A DNA stretch of 64,000 nt from Cryptomeria japonica (Eukaryota > Streptophyta > Pinopsida > Cupressales > Cupressaceae): NCBI RefSeq assembly GCF_030272615.1, contig NC_081414.1:910225009-910289008 (forward strand), written 5' to 3'. Positions 46,601 through 58,013 of this stretch are shown in pieces. The first letter of the stretch is position 1, and each line of letters starts with the position of its first letter. The notes beneath the pieces were generated by a model, which made no database searches, was not told the DNA's origin, and was given only the letters and a program-made list of their open reading frames with translations. Both the position numbers and the translations under genes were made by a program.

Positions 46601-48451
46601 AACCTTATACCTTTGTATCGCCATGATTGAACCAAAATGAGGCACCCATATCACTTGATTTTCTATTTAAGTTTTTGGAAATGTGGATTGCTCTCCAAGA
46701 AATGTCACAAAATGGATTCTAAGATGGAAATTCTAGCATAATGATGTTATGATTGCAAGTGATGATTAATGAAGGGAGAAGGCTCCAATTTATATAATTT
46801 TTTATGAAAGAATGAAGGGATAAGATATAAAGTGGCATTAAGGGTTGAGATTGCATGAAAGGAAGTGGCATAGATTTAAGGCTTATCCTTGTGACAAGTG
46901 TCACAAGGTGGAGGCATTGAGAAGAACACTTGTCATGGGGAAGAGGGAAAGTTGTTCCCACACATCTATGAGAACATGTTAGGAAGAATGTAAGGAGATG
47001 GTAAGTGTAAACAAAAGTGGAAAATAGGAAGATATGTAAGAGAGGAAAGATGACAAATGGATTAAACAGAAAAGAGTTTTGGGAAGAACACTCTCACACA
47101 TATGATAGCACTAAATAATATATTTGGTGAAATAGTGACTTGGAAGTAGGAAAGTGACATGTGCATGTAAGTATTTATGAAGACTTGTCACATGCAAATC
47201 TAGGAGATTTGGGATGAATTTAAAATTAGAAGAAATGGTAATGATTGTAAGGAAGTTAAGTAGCAGAACAACTTCCTACACTAACCTTGAGAGGAGAGTA
47301 ATGAAAAAAAAATTATAGATCCTTAAAGCAGTTACAAAAATTGTAACAAAAATAAAGATAAATTACATGCATATCACAACATAGTGATTTATGTGGTGAA
47401 TACCCTTTTGGGATAAAAACCCCACACTCCAAAAGCCGCTCAATATATTATTCAAAAATCAATAATAGATTACAATATAATTGCAAAGAAAGCTTTTCAA
47501 AAGAGTATCTCCAACCAGAGATTCAAAGGTAACTCAATAGCTATAAGACTCTTACACACAACCTCCATCTCATGCACCTTATATATAGGAGATAAAATAC
47601 ATGAAACTATCAAACAAAATTACAAAATCAAGGGCTAAAACTGCCCAATAAAGTGGAACCCATCTTACCTTTAATCCTAGATGCCCTATGATGTGCCAAA
47701 ACACACATTAACACATGTATCTATGTTTTATAGCTCATTTATGTGTCCAATGTGTTTTTTATATTTCCTATTTCAGGAGACCCAACTTCTAAAGACCATA
47801 AATTTTGAACCGAATGTCCAATTGACTAACTATTTTAAGTGCCAAAAAGATCACAACGTTCTTTATCAAGCTATAACCATCTACTCTAGCTGTAGACACT
47901 TTTAGGCTATTTTGGAGCCTCTAAAGCCCTCAAAATTGACTCTTAAACTTTTGTTTGCAACTTTCAAAAATGAAAACTTTAATATCTTCAAATCTAGACA
48001 TGATCTTGCAATGAAAAAATTACCAACATGCTTATCTAGCCAATTCAAAGCTTTGAGGAAAATTTCAGACAAATTTGTGCTCAAACAAAAACTTACTATA
48101 AATACTAACCCTATGTAAATGCAAGGTTTAGACACCATTTTCCCAATAATGATGTTTGTAATCAAGGGATTAGTTAATTAATTAATTAATAAATTAACTA
48201 ACCAAGATTAGAGGAATTAATTAATTAACTAACCAAGATTAGAGGAATTTTATGAATTTTGGCTAAGGTTGAGTTTGATTAATTAAAATTAGTCAAAATT
48301 TTAGAAGAATGGTTAGAAACATAATTAATTATGGAGAAGGAAAATTAATTAAATAAAATTTAATTAATTATTATGATGAGAAGAATAAAGGTTAGGATGA
48401 ATTTGAATTAATTCAAAATGTTTATTTAATAAATTTGACTAGGGTGTCTAT
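46601..48451 (-). mobile_element. Relic LTR sequence, minus orientation
   Basis: On the minus strand ATATAAATTGGAGCC (46786-46800) is followed by words shared with the edge LTR family (GACACTTGTCA, AATGCCTC). Further right, 47385-47430 reads on the minus strand as a copia LTR block, GGGGTTTTTATCCC then AAAGGGTATTCACCAC. Near 48190-48250 TTAATTAACTAACCAAGATT is duplicated. These look like at least two old LTRs; limits unclear. No gene. Confidence 0.35.
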
Positions 48452-48976
48452 TGTTTAACACACCACAGGACTAAGAGGAAAGGGGGGGGTGAATCAATTT
48501 GAACCTTAAAACACTTACAAATTGATCTTCAAACCTTAAACCACAAGCATATAATCTTAGCAATAAAAAATTATAAAAGTATGAAGCACAACAAACACAT
48601 GAGCATTATATTTACGTGGAAAACCTAATCAGGAAAAATCCATAGTGAGAATTAAACTCACAATATAAATATAATATATTACAATGTTACCTCCAAACAC
48701 CCTACTCATTATAGGACTTGCAAAACTAAGGCACACAACCTTAAGGCAAGATAAAAATGACTTGCAAGATTGAAACTCACTATTTCAGGGCAAGATACAA
48801 AAAAGTTGTAAAGAGACTCACTGTCTTTCAATATAGAAATGAATAGCTGAATTGGAATGAACAAGATCTCTTGATCATGAAATTGAACTCAAACCACTAT
48901 CTCAAGCAATTAATATCATAACAAACCCTTTCAATTCCATAACACCTCTGAACTCTATCATGCTAAGAATGTCATA

Positions 48977-49770
48977 TGTTGGCAAATGCACACTCCAATG
49001 AGAAATTGTAGGTGATTGAAGTTATTTTCATTGATGGCAACCTTATAATCCTATGGCACCGACAGACACCGGCACGGGCACAAACACCAGCACCAGCAAC
49101 AGCAAAGATGTTTACCAGCATCCTGGCCGATGGGATTTTGTTTATTGTATTTTGTATTTAATTGTAAAATCTTTTTGTAAACCGATAAGGCAAATTGTAT
49201 TAGGACTCATATAAGTATGAGATCTTGTAAATCATTTGGAAGAAGCGAGAAATACATGGAAGGAATGTAATAGGCAGAAGCGAATATTAAGGCAGATTTT
49301 GGAATAAGGTTTATGGAAGTTGTATGAACTTAAACCGATACTGAACCTAGCATAGAAGATGTTGAACCGAAGCAGTACATGATATTGGATTTACATAATC
49401 CATTGTGTAAGTCAGTGAGACTTCCCTTTTTGTATTTAAGAAGTGAGCTTTAGGCAGTTGGCCTTCCTACATGTGCAGGCCCCTATTGTATCAGTAATAT
49501 TCACTTATTGGCCAGTGAGCAAATATTGTGGGTCACAAATCCCACCGAGGTTTTTCCCACACTGGGTTTCCTCGTTAAAAATATTGTGTTATGGTGTGCT
49601 TTCTATGTTGTGTTTACTGGTCTTATTTACTGCATTATTTCTGGTTTACCGGTACACTGTTTTGGCATGCAATTCATTTAATAAGTTAAAAAAAATCCAT
49701 TAACCGGTTAGATACTGATTCACCCCGCCCCCCCGCCCCCCCTCTCTCAGTATCTTTGGGAATCCTAACA
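48977..49770 (+). repeat. Element E 5' LTR
   Basis: 794 bp, TGTTGGCAAATGCACAC to AATCCTAACA. Contains GAGGTTTTTCCCAC...GGGTTTCCTCG and a very C-rich stretch (49719-49742) before CTCTCAGTATC. Confidence 0.92.
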
Positions 49771-49772
49771 AT

Positions 49773-49784
49773 TGGTATCAGAGC
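49773..49784 (+). promoter_or_regulatory. Element E primer-binding site (tRNA-iMet)
   Basis: TGGTATCAGAGC, two bases after the LTR. Confidence 0.93.
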
Positions 49785-49841
49785 TTGGTCCTCTATTTTC
49801 AAAAGCCTAATAACTTGAGGAAGATTTTGACACCGGTACAG

Positions 49842-50250
49842 ATGGAAAACTTGAGAAAGCAATTGGAAACAACTCTTACAGATTATGATGCAGAAAATTT
49901 GAAGAATATGAAACTTAAAGATGATCTGAAGGCTGCACAGGAAATAATTCAAGGACTTCAGGAAAATCTCACTATTTCTAGGAACAAAAGAAAAGAACTT
50001 CATGAGAAGATACAGAGTGATGATGATGAAAAAGAAACTCTTAATGATCTTGTAAGCAAAATGAAGTAGGAAAACATGGCCTTGAGGAATGAAATGCAAG
50101 ATATGACTATGAGGTTTTGTAAAGAAATTGTAGACCGAAAGAAGAATGAAGATGACTTCCCTAGGAGAATCAATGATGTTGGAAATGAAAATCTAAGACT
50201 AGACCATGAAAATGATATGTTGTGTTGGCATTATAACAGACAAAGAGAGA
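49842..50250 (+). pseudogene. gag: Element E ORF1, 5' part: coiled coil
   Basis: ATG 49842; frame continues past TAG 50067 (Gln expected) to the LTR at 50252. Helical, Glu/Lys/Leu-rich (L-K-D-D-L-K-A-A-Q-E-I-I). The same frame number resumes at 51741 with the zinc-knuckle part, so both belong to one Gag. Confidence 0.7.
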
Positions 50251-50251
50251 T

Positions 50252-51721
50252 TGTTGGCATTTCAATAAGGATATTGAGAAGGTTGTTGATGATTATGGAT
50301 ATAACTGCTAAAGGATGTTTACTGTCTTAATATTATTATTTTGTCATTGATGTCAAGAAATTGATTTTCTAATTCAGTATGATGTTGCCATATCTTGAGA
50401 AGTATGATTTGGTGAGTATAAAGATGTCGGTAAAAGACACAGAAAGAATGTGATGAATAAGGGGAGGAATAAGTTATTCAATGGGCAACTATTACCGAGT
50501 TAGACAATGATGAGATCATGATGTTTAGATTGTTTTGATATCCTACATATGTTATTGATTGTAAGGTTAATACTATACTATCTTACCGAGCAAAGAACCT
50601 AGTCGGTAAACCCTAAGGAACCTAGTTGGTAAACCCTAAGGTTATTGCTATCAGTTAATGAAGGCGGTATGTCTACCGAGTGAAGTTTAGTATTTATCGA
50701 GTTGCAACCGAGTAATAGCATAATGCATTGAATGAATAAAAGCATTATTTAGTGAAGGAAGCTGATGAGCTGGCTATGATTAAATGATTGGTATGCCGTG
50801 AATGAAGTTTGTTAAAGAATCTATGGCAAAGGAAAATCGACAGGAAGATCTACAGCTCAGATTGAACTGCAATACCCTAGCACAAGTTCCAAGAAATGTA
50901 TGCAAGTTCCAAGGCGGGGTAAAACATTTTCAGATCAAAGGATACATTGAACCTGGTCAAGTTTGAAGATCTGATGGCTATGATTGATCATGGGATATGT
51001 GATCAAAGAGATTAAGCAGTTGGCAAATTGTTTATAAATAAGGAACTGTTGATAAACAATGTATGCGAGAAAGTGTATGCACAGGGATGCTACATAGTGA
51101 TTATCGAGCACTGAAGCTTGAAGACCTGTTTGAATAACAGAGTATAGAGCGAAGCATATGGACAAGATAAGTCCTATTGTATTGAGAAAATAAGAATCTG
51201 CTTTAGCATTTTTAGATGTGAAGTTGCAGATAGATTTTTATTACTGTTATTTTGTAAAGTGACAAAAAATCTCTTAACCAAGTGGACTTAACAGTCTTAT
51301 TTGTAAAACCCTCTAGCAAGGTGACATTTTGATTGAGTGTTTGAAATCCTTTAAAAAGGTCATTTCTAACAAGGTGAAGATCCTAACAGATCTGAGGGAA
51401 ATCCCTTAACTGGGTCACATCTAGCAATGTGTTTGTAATCTTTAACAGGATTTGCTTTTAACCGAGCATACTCTAGAAGAGTATATTTCTTAGTGGGTCC
51501 GAAATCCCGCAGTGGTTTTTCCCTATTTGGCTTTCCACGTTAAATCTGGTGTTATGAGTGTTATGTTGTTTATATGCTTATGAGTTTGCATGTTTAGCAG
51601 TTTTGGTTATATTGTTGAAGTATATGTTACTGAGGTTAAATCTATTGTTTTTATGGAAGATTAAGTTTGTATGATTCACCCCTACCCTCTCATCTTATTA
51701 GCTTGGCATCTGTACTTAACA
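50252..51721 (+). mobile_element. LTR (solo) inside element E Gag
   Basis: 1,470 bp, TGTTGGCATTTC to GTACTTAACA, with the shared blocks GGTTTTTCCC...GGCTTTCCACG (about 51512-51540) and GATTCACCCCTACCCTCTC. No internal region or second LTR. The 5-bp flanks (GAGAT and TTAAG) do not match, so it is either an old insertion with lost duplication or a rearranged end. Confidence 0.65.
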
Positions 51722-51740
51722 TTAAGTATCATAACTATCA

Positions 51741-52478
51741 ATGTTGAAGATAGATATAATTCACTTGGAGCATGATAAAACTGAACTCATGAGACAGAAA
51801 GATTTCTTAGAAAATGAGTTGGCTACTGCAAATCAACACAAGGAGAAATTCAAGAAAAGTTCAGAAGAACTTGATGACATGTTGAAAAATCAGAAACCTA
51901 ATGGAGATACTAATGGCCTTGGCTTTGAAGCTGGTGAAAGCTCTAGTACTGCAAACAATCATGATCACAGTAAAGTGGTAAGACAACCTAATGCCTACAA
52001 ATTTAATGGAAAATGCTTTAACTGTAAAAAGTATGGTCATAGAGAAAATCAATGTAGATCTAGAAACTATCAAAACACCAATGCACCCACTGGTCAATGT
52101 TCAAAATGCAACAAAGTTGGTCATAATTCAGAAAATTGCGGAATGAATGTAAGATGTTATGTTTGTGGAAGATTTGGACACTTATCTAATCAATACAGAA
52201 CATATACTAGCATAGGATATGGAAAAGCTATTCAAAAAAATAATGTGACTTGTTATGCTTGTAACAAGATTGGACATATTGCAAATTTTTGTCGAAGTAA
52301 GGAATCATCGGCAAATAACAGAGGACCCAGTTTGAAAGGTAAAGAGAAGGTTGAAGAAGTAAAGCAAGAATTTTCAAAACAATGGATCAGAAAGTCAGAT
52401 ATGAATGTTAATGAAGCTATTCCTTCACCGGTAGAACAAAGTATCACTCCACTAGCAGGAGATTCTTCATATAACTGA
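51741..52478 (+). pseudogene. gag: Element E ORF1, 3' part: zinc-knuckle Gag
   Basis: Open 245 codons. After a coiled-coil start come four CCHC motifs: CFNCKKYGHRENQC, CSKCNKVGHNSENC, CYVCGRFGHLSNQ with the last Cys replaced by Tyr, and CYACNKIGHIANFC (about residues 93-195). The basic C-terminus (K-G-K-E-K-V-E-E-V) resembles B ORF1. Nucleic-acid binding is the expected role. Classed as a fragment because its N-terminal half is cut off by the LTR at 50252-51721. Confidence 0.85.
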
Positions 52479-52779
52479 AAAGAAACCTTTTTGGGGGTAT
52501 GGCAAAATTGAAAAATGTGCTAATTTACCCTCGGTTGATGGTGAGAAGTTGAAATACTTCTTTACCGGAAAATGTGTTAAGTTTCACTTAACCGACAGGC
52601 ATTTAATGTGGTAGTTGAAGGAAATGACATTATAAAGCAAGTGTTTCAGCTCTTTATCATTCACCAAGCATTCAAATTTCCTTAGAGCACAAAAATCCTG
52701 AGCGAAGGCATCCATAGCGAGAAGTGAAGTAAATCATTCAAGCACTCATACCTAAAGGCAGATTAATGTATTTATATCA
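52479..52779 (+). other. ORF1-ORF2 spacer of element E
   Basis: About 300 bp with no gene and no pol remnant; matches the ~550-bp spacer in B. Confidence 0.6.
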
Positions 52780-55700
52780 ATGGCTTCCTCCTCTGCGCCT
52801 GAATTCATTGTAAACCCTACTGTAATTGAAGTTGTTAAGCACCCTAGACCCGTATTTAAAATTATTCCCAAAATTGCGAAGAAAGATGATACCCTAGGAG
52901 CTTTTTCAAAAATACCCAAAGGAGTTGCTTATGCTGAGGATCCTAGAATTTACATACATTGTCATATTGAAGAATTAGGAGCTGAAGAGATTATGAACAT
53001 GTATAGAACACTAATTTGTGATATAAAAGGAAATGTGAAATCGGAACATAAGATAGTTGAAACCCTAGGTTTTGTGGAGATTCTTAGTATCCCTAATTTT
53101 CTAAAGGGTGTTATAAGGATTGTGTTAAGAAGAGTTCATGGGGAGTTCTTTTGGTTGGATTACATTCACAAGATAACAAAAGAAATAGTTAGGGAAGTGA
53201 CGGGCTTACCTTCCATCGATAGCAGGCCTGACAAAACTAAAAAGGTTTCAAATGACATTGTAATAACCCTAACTGGCGCAACCTTTGACAAGAGATCCTT
53301 GAGAGTAAATGATGTAAAGGATATCAATGTAAGGTTCATCAACATGATTCTTGGATACAAAGTTACACATGCCAATAGATTAAACTATGTTTCTAGCTTA
53401 TGTATCAAGAGTGTCTATGACATGGTAAACAACAATGCAAAGATTGACATATGTGAATGGTGGAAGGATGAACTAATAGACAATCTGAGGAAGATCAAAG
53501 GTGATAAGAAAGGTACATTCAGATTTGGCAACCTACTTGTATGTTTGATGTTATATATTACCAAGGAAGTACCTGGTATTGGTAGAAAGGATTTTGGTTT
53601 TAACATACCGGTAGGAAAACAACTTCTGGACATGCTAAACAATATGGGAGATGACAGAGAAAAGAACATAAATGAACACTTGCAAGCATTAAAGGCTAGG
53701 ATGAAAACTAGGATAAGGCTATCTTAATCTATAGTTGACAAATATCAAAAGGAGATATGCTTTGTGATAAAGAAAGATGAAATCTAGATGGAAGCAATGG
53801 TTTTGAGGACTGTTTGGGTTATAGAGATGGGATATGAGGCTGATGAGAACATAATAGAAACTTATGCAAAAGCTCTTCTAGAAGCCCCGAAAGAGCCAAC
53901 AGAGAAAGTATTTGGAAATGCAGAAACAATTGAAAGCAACATTCAGTCACAGAAAAGAATAAAGAAAACTGAACAAATAGTTAGAAAAGTAACAAGGTAG
54001 GCAAAAGCAATCAAGGAAGATATATTGAATAAAACTGGTATTAAGGAGAGTGACTTGAAAGGATTACAACCGGAAACACATCTTTCACTGGTTGCTACCT
54101 CCTCTGATAGTGAAATACCGACATAATTTAAAAGGGTAGTAAGGAAAAGGAAACCTTCACTGGTACTCGCTCCTACACCTAAGAGAACAAGACAGAAACA
54201 ATAGGCAGTTAGGCCTCCAGCAAAGAAGTTAACACCAAAGAAAAGAAAAGAAAGACAAGTTATTCCTCCACTTGACAACCTTTTGAATGAGATAACTAAA
54301 AATGCTAACTTATCAAACATTAGCAAGTTGTATGATACTTTTAATAGTAATGAAAAGGAAAGCATAGAAAACAGTGTTATCCTACACTTGGATATCTATA
54401 AGAAATTTTTGATTGAGGTTGTTGATGATTTACCCAATGAGTTGTATAGAAGATTAGAAGCAAGGAGAGCAACAATTGTTGAATTGGATAAAAATATGAA
54501 GGTAGAGAAACTAATTGCAGTTCACCCAGTAAATTCAATAGAAGAAATTGATGAACTGATAAGTGAGGTTAACCGGACAGTATTTTCAACTGGTCATCGG
54601 CATGTAGCACTAATGGCTGGCAGAGTTAATGAGATATCAAAAGAAACTACAAACAAGTGGGATATATTCTTTGTTGAGAAAGAGAAACAAGAAGAGCTTA
54701 AGAGACCAAAGACTTTTAAAGTCTACCAAAAGGAAAAAGGTAAGGGTAAAGGTAAGGTAGGTGGTCCTCTGAGTATAAAGGTGACAGATAACTTACCCCC
54801 ACCTCCTTCTGATACTCCACTGGCACAAAATGTTGATACATTACCGACAACAGAGAATATGGAGACAACACATGAGGACACAAATCCTGATTCTAAGGTG
54901 TTGCATATAATGAATATTGACACACAGGAAGTCAACATGGTGGTTGATAAGGAGATAAGTGAGAAGAGAGATGTGGCAACTGAGCCACTAGTAGAAGACA
55001 CTACAGTTGAGACAAATATTAAGGATATAGTTGGAAATATTGAAATTGGGATTGAACAACAAACTGAATAGGCAACTGATTCCCCAGATACAGGAAAGAC
55101 AGATACCACTAGTATACATACTGATGTATCTACTAAGCAACTGACAATTGATAGCAATGAAAAATCTGTTGAGATACCGGCTGTAGACATTTTAGAGGTA
55201 AACACAGAGAAACCGGTAGAAAACATAGAGTCACAATCAGAAAAACTGGCAGTGGAAAGCTTTGAGAAACAGACTGAGGTACACACTGAGAAATTAGAAG
55301 AGAAAAAGGATGAGCTAAAGGTTCAGATAGAGACTGTGCCACCGACATCAGCTAAGAAACCTAAACCCTTGCTTTTAGAAATGCAAACTCAAACTGATCT
55401 ACCAGAGGTCACCATAAGCAAAGAGGTTCCTCACACCGGCAGATTATATATTGTTAAGACAGTTGGTCAATCATCTAATTCTTCACTGATATAATACCGG
55501 CCAATCAATGTAACAGAAGTATTGCTTGATTCAATTAAGAAAATAACTGATTGCAATGCACTTGCATATAAGGAAATTGATGACACCATACCAATTTTGA
55601 AGATGATTGCACCCAAGTGTAACATAGATAATAAAGATTCTTTAGGCCAATTAGACACATTGTCTAAATACATAACTGAAAATCTTTTGACAATTGATCA

Positions 55701-57038
55701 AATCAATGAGGAGACTTTCAACAAACTGAGGATACAGTTGAGACAAATATTGAGGATACAGTTGGAAAAATTGAAATTGGGACTGAACAACAAACTAAAC
55801 AAGCAACTGATTCCCCAGATACAAGAAAGACAGATACCACTAGTATACATACTGATGTATCTACTGAGCAACCGACAGCTGATAGCAATGAAAAATCTAT
55901 TGAGATACCAGCTATAGACATTTTAGAGGTAAACACAGAGAAACCGGTAGAAAACACAGAGTCACAATCAGAAAAATTGGCAGTGGAAAGCTCTGAGAAA
56001 CAAACTGAGGTACATACTGAGAAATCAGAAGAGAAGAAGGATGAGCTAAAGGCTCAGATAAAGACTGTGCCACCGACATCAGCTGAGAAACTTAAACCCT
56101 TGCTTTTAGAAATGCAGACTCAAACTGATCTACCAGAGGTCACCATAAGCAAAGAGGTTCCTCACACTGGCAGAATATAGATTGTTAAGACAGTTGGTCA
56201 ATCATCTAATTCTTTACTGACAGAATTCTGGCCAATCAATATAACAGAAGTATTGCTTGATTCAATTAAGAAAATAACTGATTGCAATGCACTTGCATAT
56301 AAGGAAATTGATGACACCATACCAATTTTGAAGATGATTGCACCCAAGTGTAACATAGATAATAAAGATTCTTTAGGCCAATTAGACACATTGTCTAAAT
56401 ACATAACCGGAAATCTTCTGACAATTGATCAAATCAATGAGGAGACTTTCAGAGAGAAAATGAATAAAAAGAAGGAAAAATTCTTTGAGGAGACAGTAAA
56501 GAAGAGAAAGGAACATATACATCATTATTACCGACACTAGGAAAGACAATTGTGGACTTCAAGAAATTTGTACAAAGACACATGTAAGACAAACATTTTG
56601 ATAGAGGATATAGATAAAGAGATCAGCATAGCTCAAAAGAAAATCAATGACATTGCTGATAATTTAATAGGTTCATCAGACTCCATATCGGTAGTAGAAC
56701 AAGAAATTACTAGCTTTGAAGAGAAAATTGAAAAACTTGAAAAAGATAAAGAGAGATTAAAGTTTAAGGCAAAGGAACTGAAATGTAGACTAGGTCGTAA
56801 ACTAGATATCCTCATCTCTTTGAGAAAAGAGATTTTTGAGGCTCTTGTTCCAAGACTTAAGACACCAAAAGAACAAATGCACATACTCACCAGTACAATC
56901 TAGAGGACTGAAGCAGCACTAAAGGACAGTGAGAGATTCTATAACAACCTAAATTTTGCATTAGCGGAGTTATATCAAATTGCAACCAACCGATTACATG
57001 GATCATGACAAGAACTACACTCAATTGACATTGAATGA
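52780..57038 (+). pseudogene. Element E ORF2: giant protein of unknown function
   Basis: ATG 52780, first 315 codons open, then the same frame to about 55725 with stops near 53725, 53785, 53998, 54124, 54202, 55069 and 55492; after an internal 731-bp duplication the frame changes and runs to about 57036. Total about 1,420 codons. N-terminal domain (residues about 20-320) matches element B ORF2 block by block: EELGAEEI, VTGLPSID, NDVKDINVRFINMILGYK, KIDICEWW, TFRFGNLLVC. The middle is a polar linker with a Pro stretch and repeated ATDSPDT and EKPVENTES-type units. The C-terminus is a strong coiled coil (E-K-I-E-K-L-E-K-D-K-E-R). No catalytic motif, signal peptide or transmembrane stretch. Not recognised; an envelope-like remnant is the main alternative. 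Confidence 0.82.
55003..56451 (+). repeat. 731-bp tandem duplication within element E ORF2
   Basis: Units about 55003-55720 and 55734-56451; landmarks such as GCTTTTAGAA fall at 55371 and 56102, offset 731. The offset is not a multiple of three, so the second unit is read in another frame. In unit 1 a TAG at 55069 follows ACTGAA; unit 2 has CAA at that codon, showing the original residue was Gln. Confidence 0.9.
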
Positions 57039-57254
57039 AAGCCTTTGTCATTGATGCCAAAGGGGGACTAGTAGAGGATGAGAAAAAGGATTAAGACAGA
57101 AGAGATCATCTGCTCAGGGGGAGCACACAGTTTTGGAGCACACAATTTTGGTAACACAGTTTTGACAGTTTTGGTAAAACTTTTGGTCAACACCTTTTGG
57201 ATACAATTTTGGCTTTTTCTCATGAGTGTTGCCATAAATGCCAAAGGGGGGGAT
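57039..57254 (+). other. Element E polypurine tracts
   Basis: GCCAAAGGGGGAC at 57056, AGGGGGAGC at 57115 and CCAAAGGGGGGGATT at 57241 directly before the 3' LTR; repeated TTTTGG words between them. Confidence 0.75.
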
Positions 57255-58013
57255 TGTTGGCAAATGCACACTCCAATGAGAAATTGTAGGTGATTGAAGG
57301 TATTGTCATTGATGGCAACCTTACAATCCTATGGCATCGGCAGACATCGGTACCGGCACCAGCAAAGATGTTTACAGGCACCCTAGCCAACAGGATTTTG
57401 TTTATTGTATTTTGTATTTAATTGTAAAATCTTTTTGTAAGCCGACAAGGCGAATTGTATTAGGACTCATATAAGTATGAGATCTTGTAAATCATTTGGA
57501 AGAAGTGAGAAATACATGGAAGGAATGTAATAGGCAGATGTGAATAAAAAGGTAGATTTTGGAATAAGGTTTATGGAAGTTGTATGAACTTAAACCGATA
57601 CTGAACCTGGCATAGTAGATGCTGAACCGAAGCAGTACATGATATTGGATTTACATAATCCATTTTGTAAGTCAGTGAGACTTCCCTTTTTGTATTTAAG
57701 CAGTGAGCTTTAGGCAGTTGGCCTTCCTGCATGTGCAAGCCCCTATTGTATCAATAATATTCACTTATTGGCCAGTGAGTGAATATTGTGGGTCACAAAT
57801 CCCACCGAGGTTTTTCCCGCACCGGGTTTCCTTGTTAAAAATATTGTGTTATGGTGTGCTTTCTATGTTGTGTTTACTGATCTTATTTACTGCATTATTT
57901 CTAGTTTACCAGTACACTGTTTTGGCATGCAATTCATTTAATAAGTTAAAAAAATCCATTAACCAGTTAGATACTGATTCACCCCCCTCTCAGTATCTTT
58001 CAGAATCCTAACA
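57255..58013 (+). repeat. Element E 3' LTR
   Basis: 759 bp, same start and end as the 5' LTR; the C-rich run is much shorter (GATTCACCCCCCTCTCAG). Confidence 0.92.

Larger units (their letters stand above)
48977..58013 (+). mobile_element. Element E: pol-less Sirevirus-like LTR retrotransposon with ORF2
   Basis: 9,037 bp between LTRs starting TGTTGGCAAATGC (48977-49770 and 57255-58013), ending CCTAACA. Flanks are TCATA and TCATC, a probable 5-bp target duplication with one change. Inside: primer site, ORF1 (Gag, itself interrupted by another LTR), ORF2 and several GGGGGA tracts. No protease, integrase, RT or RNase H is visible. The organisation equals element B's. The LTRs differ by scattered substitutions and an indel of about 20 bp near 49080/57345. 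Confidence 0.88.

Noticed and set aside
49686-50099. 137-codon minus-strand ORF
   Set aside because: Antisense to the coiled-coil part of element E ORF1.
54723-55286. 187-codon minus-strand ORF rich in Ser, Val and Phe
   Set aside because: Exact antisense of the ORF2 linker; its apparent hydrophobic repeats mirror the sense-strand repeat units.
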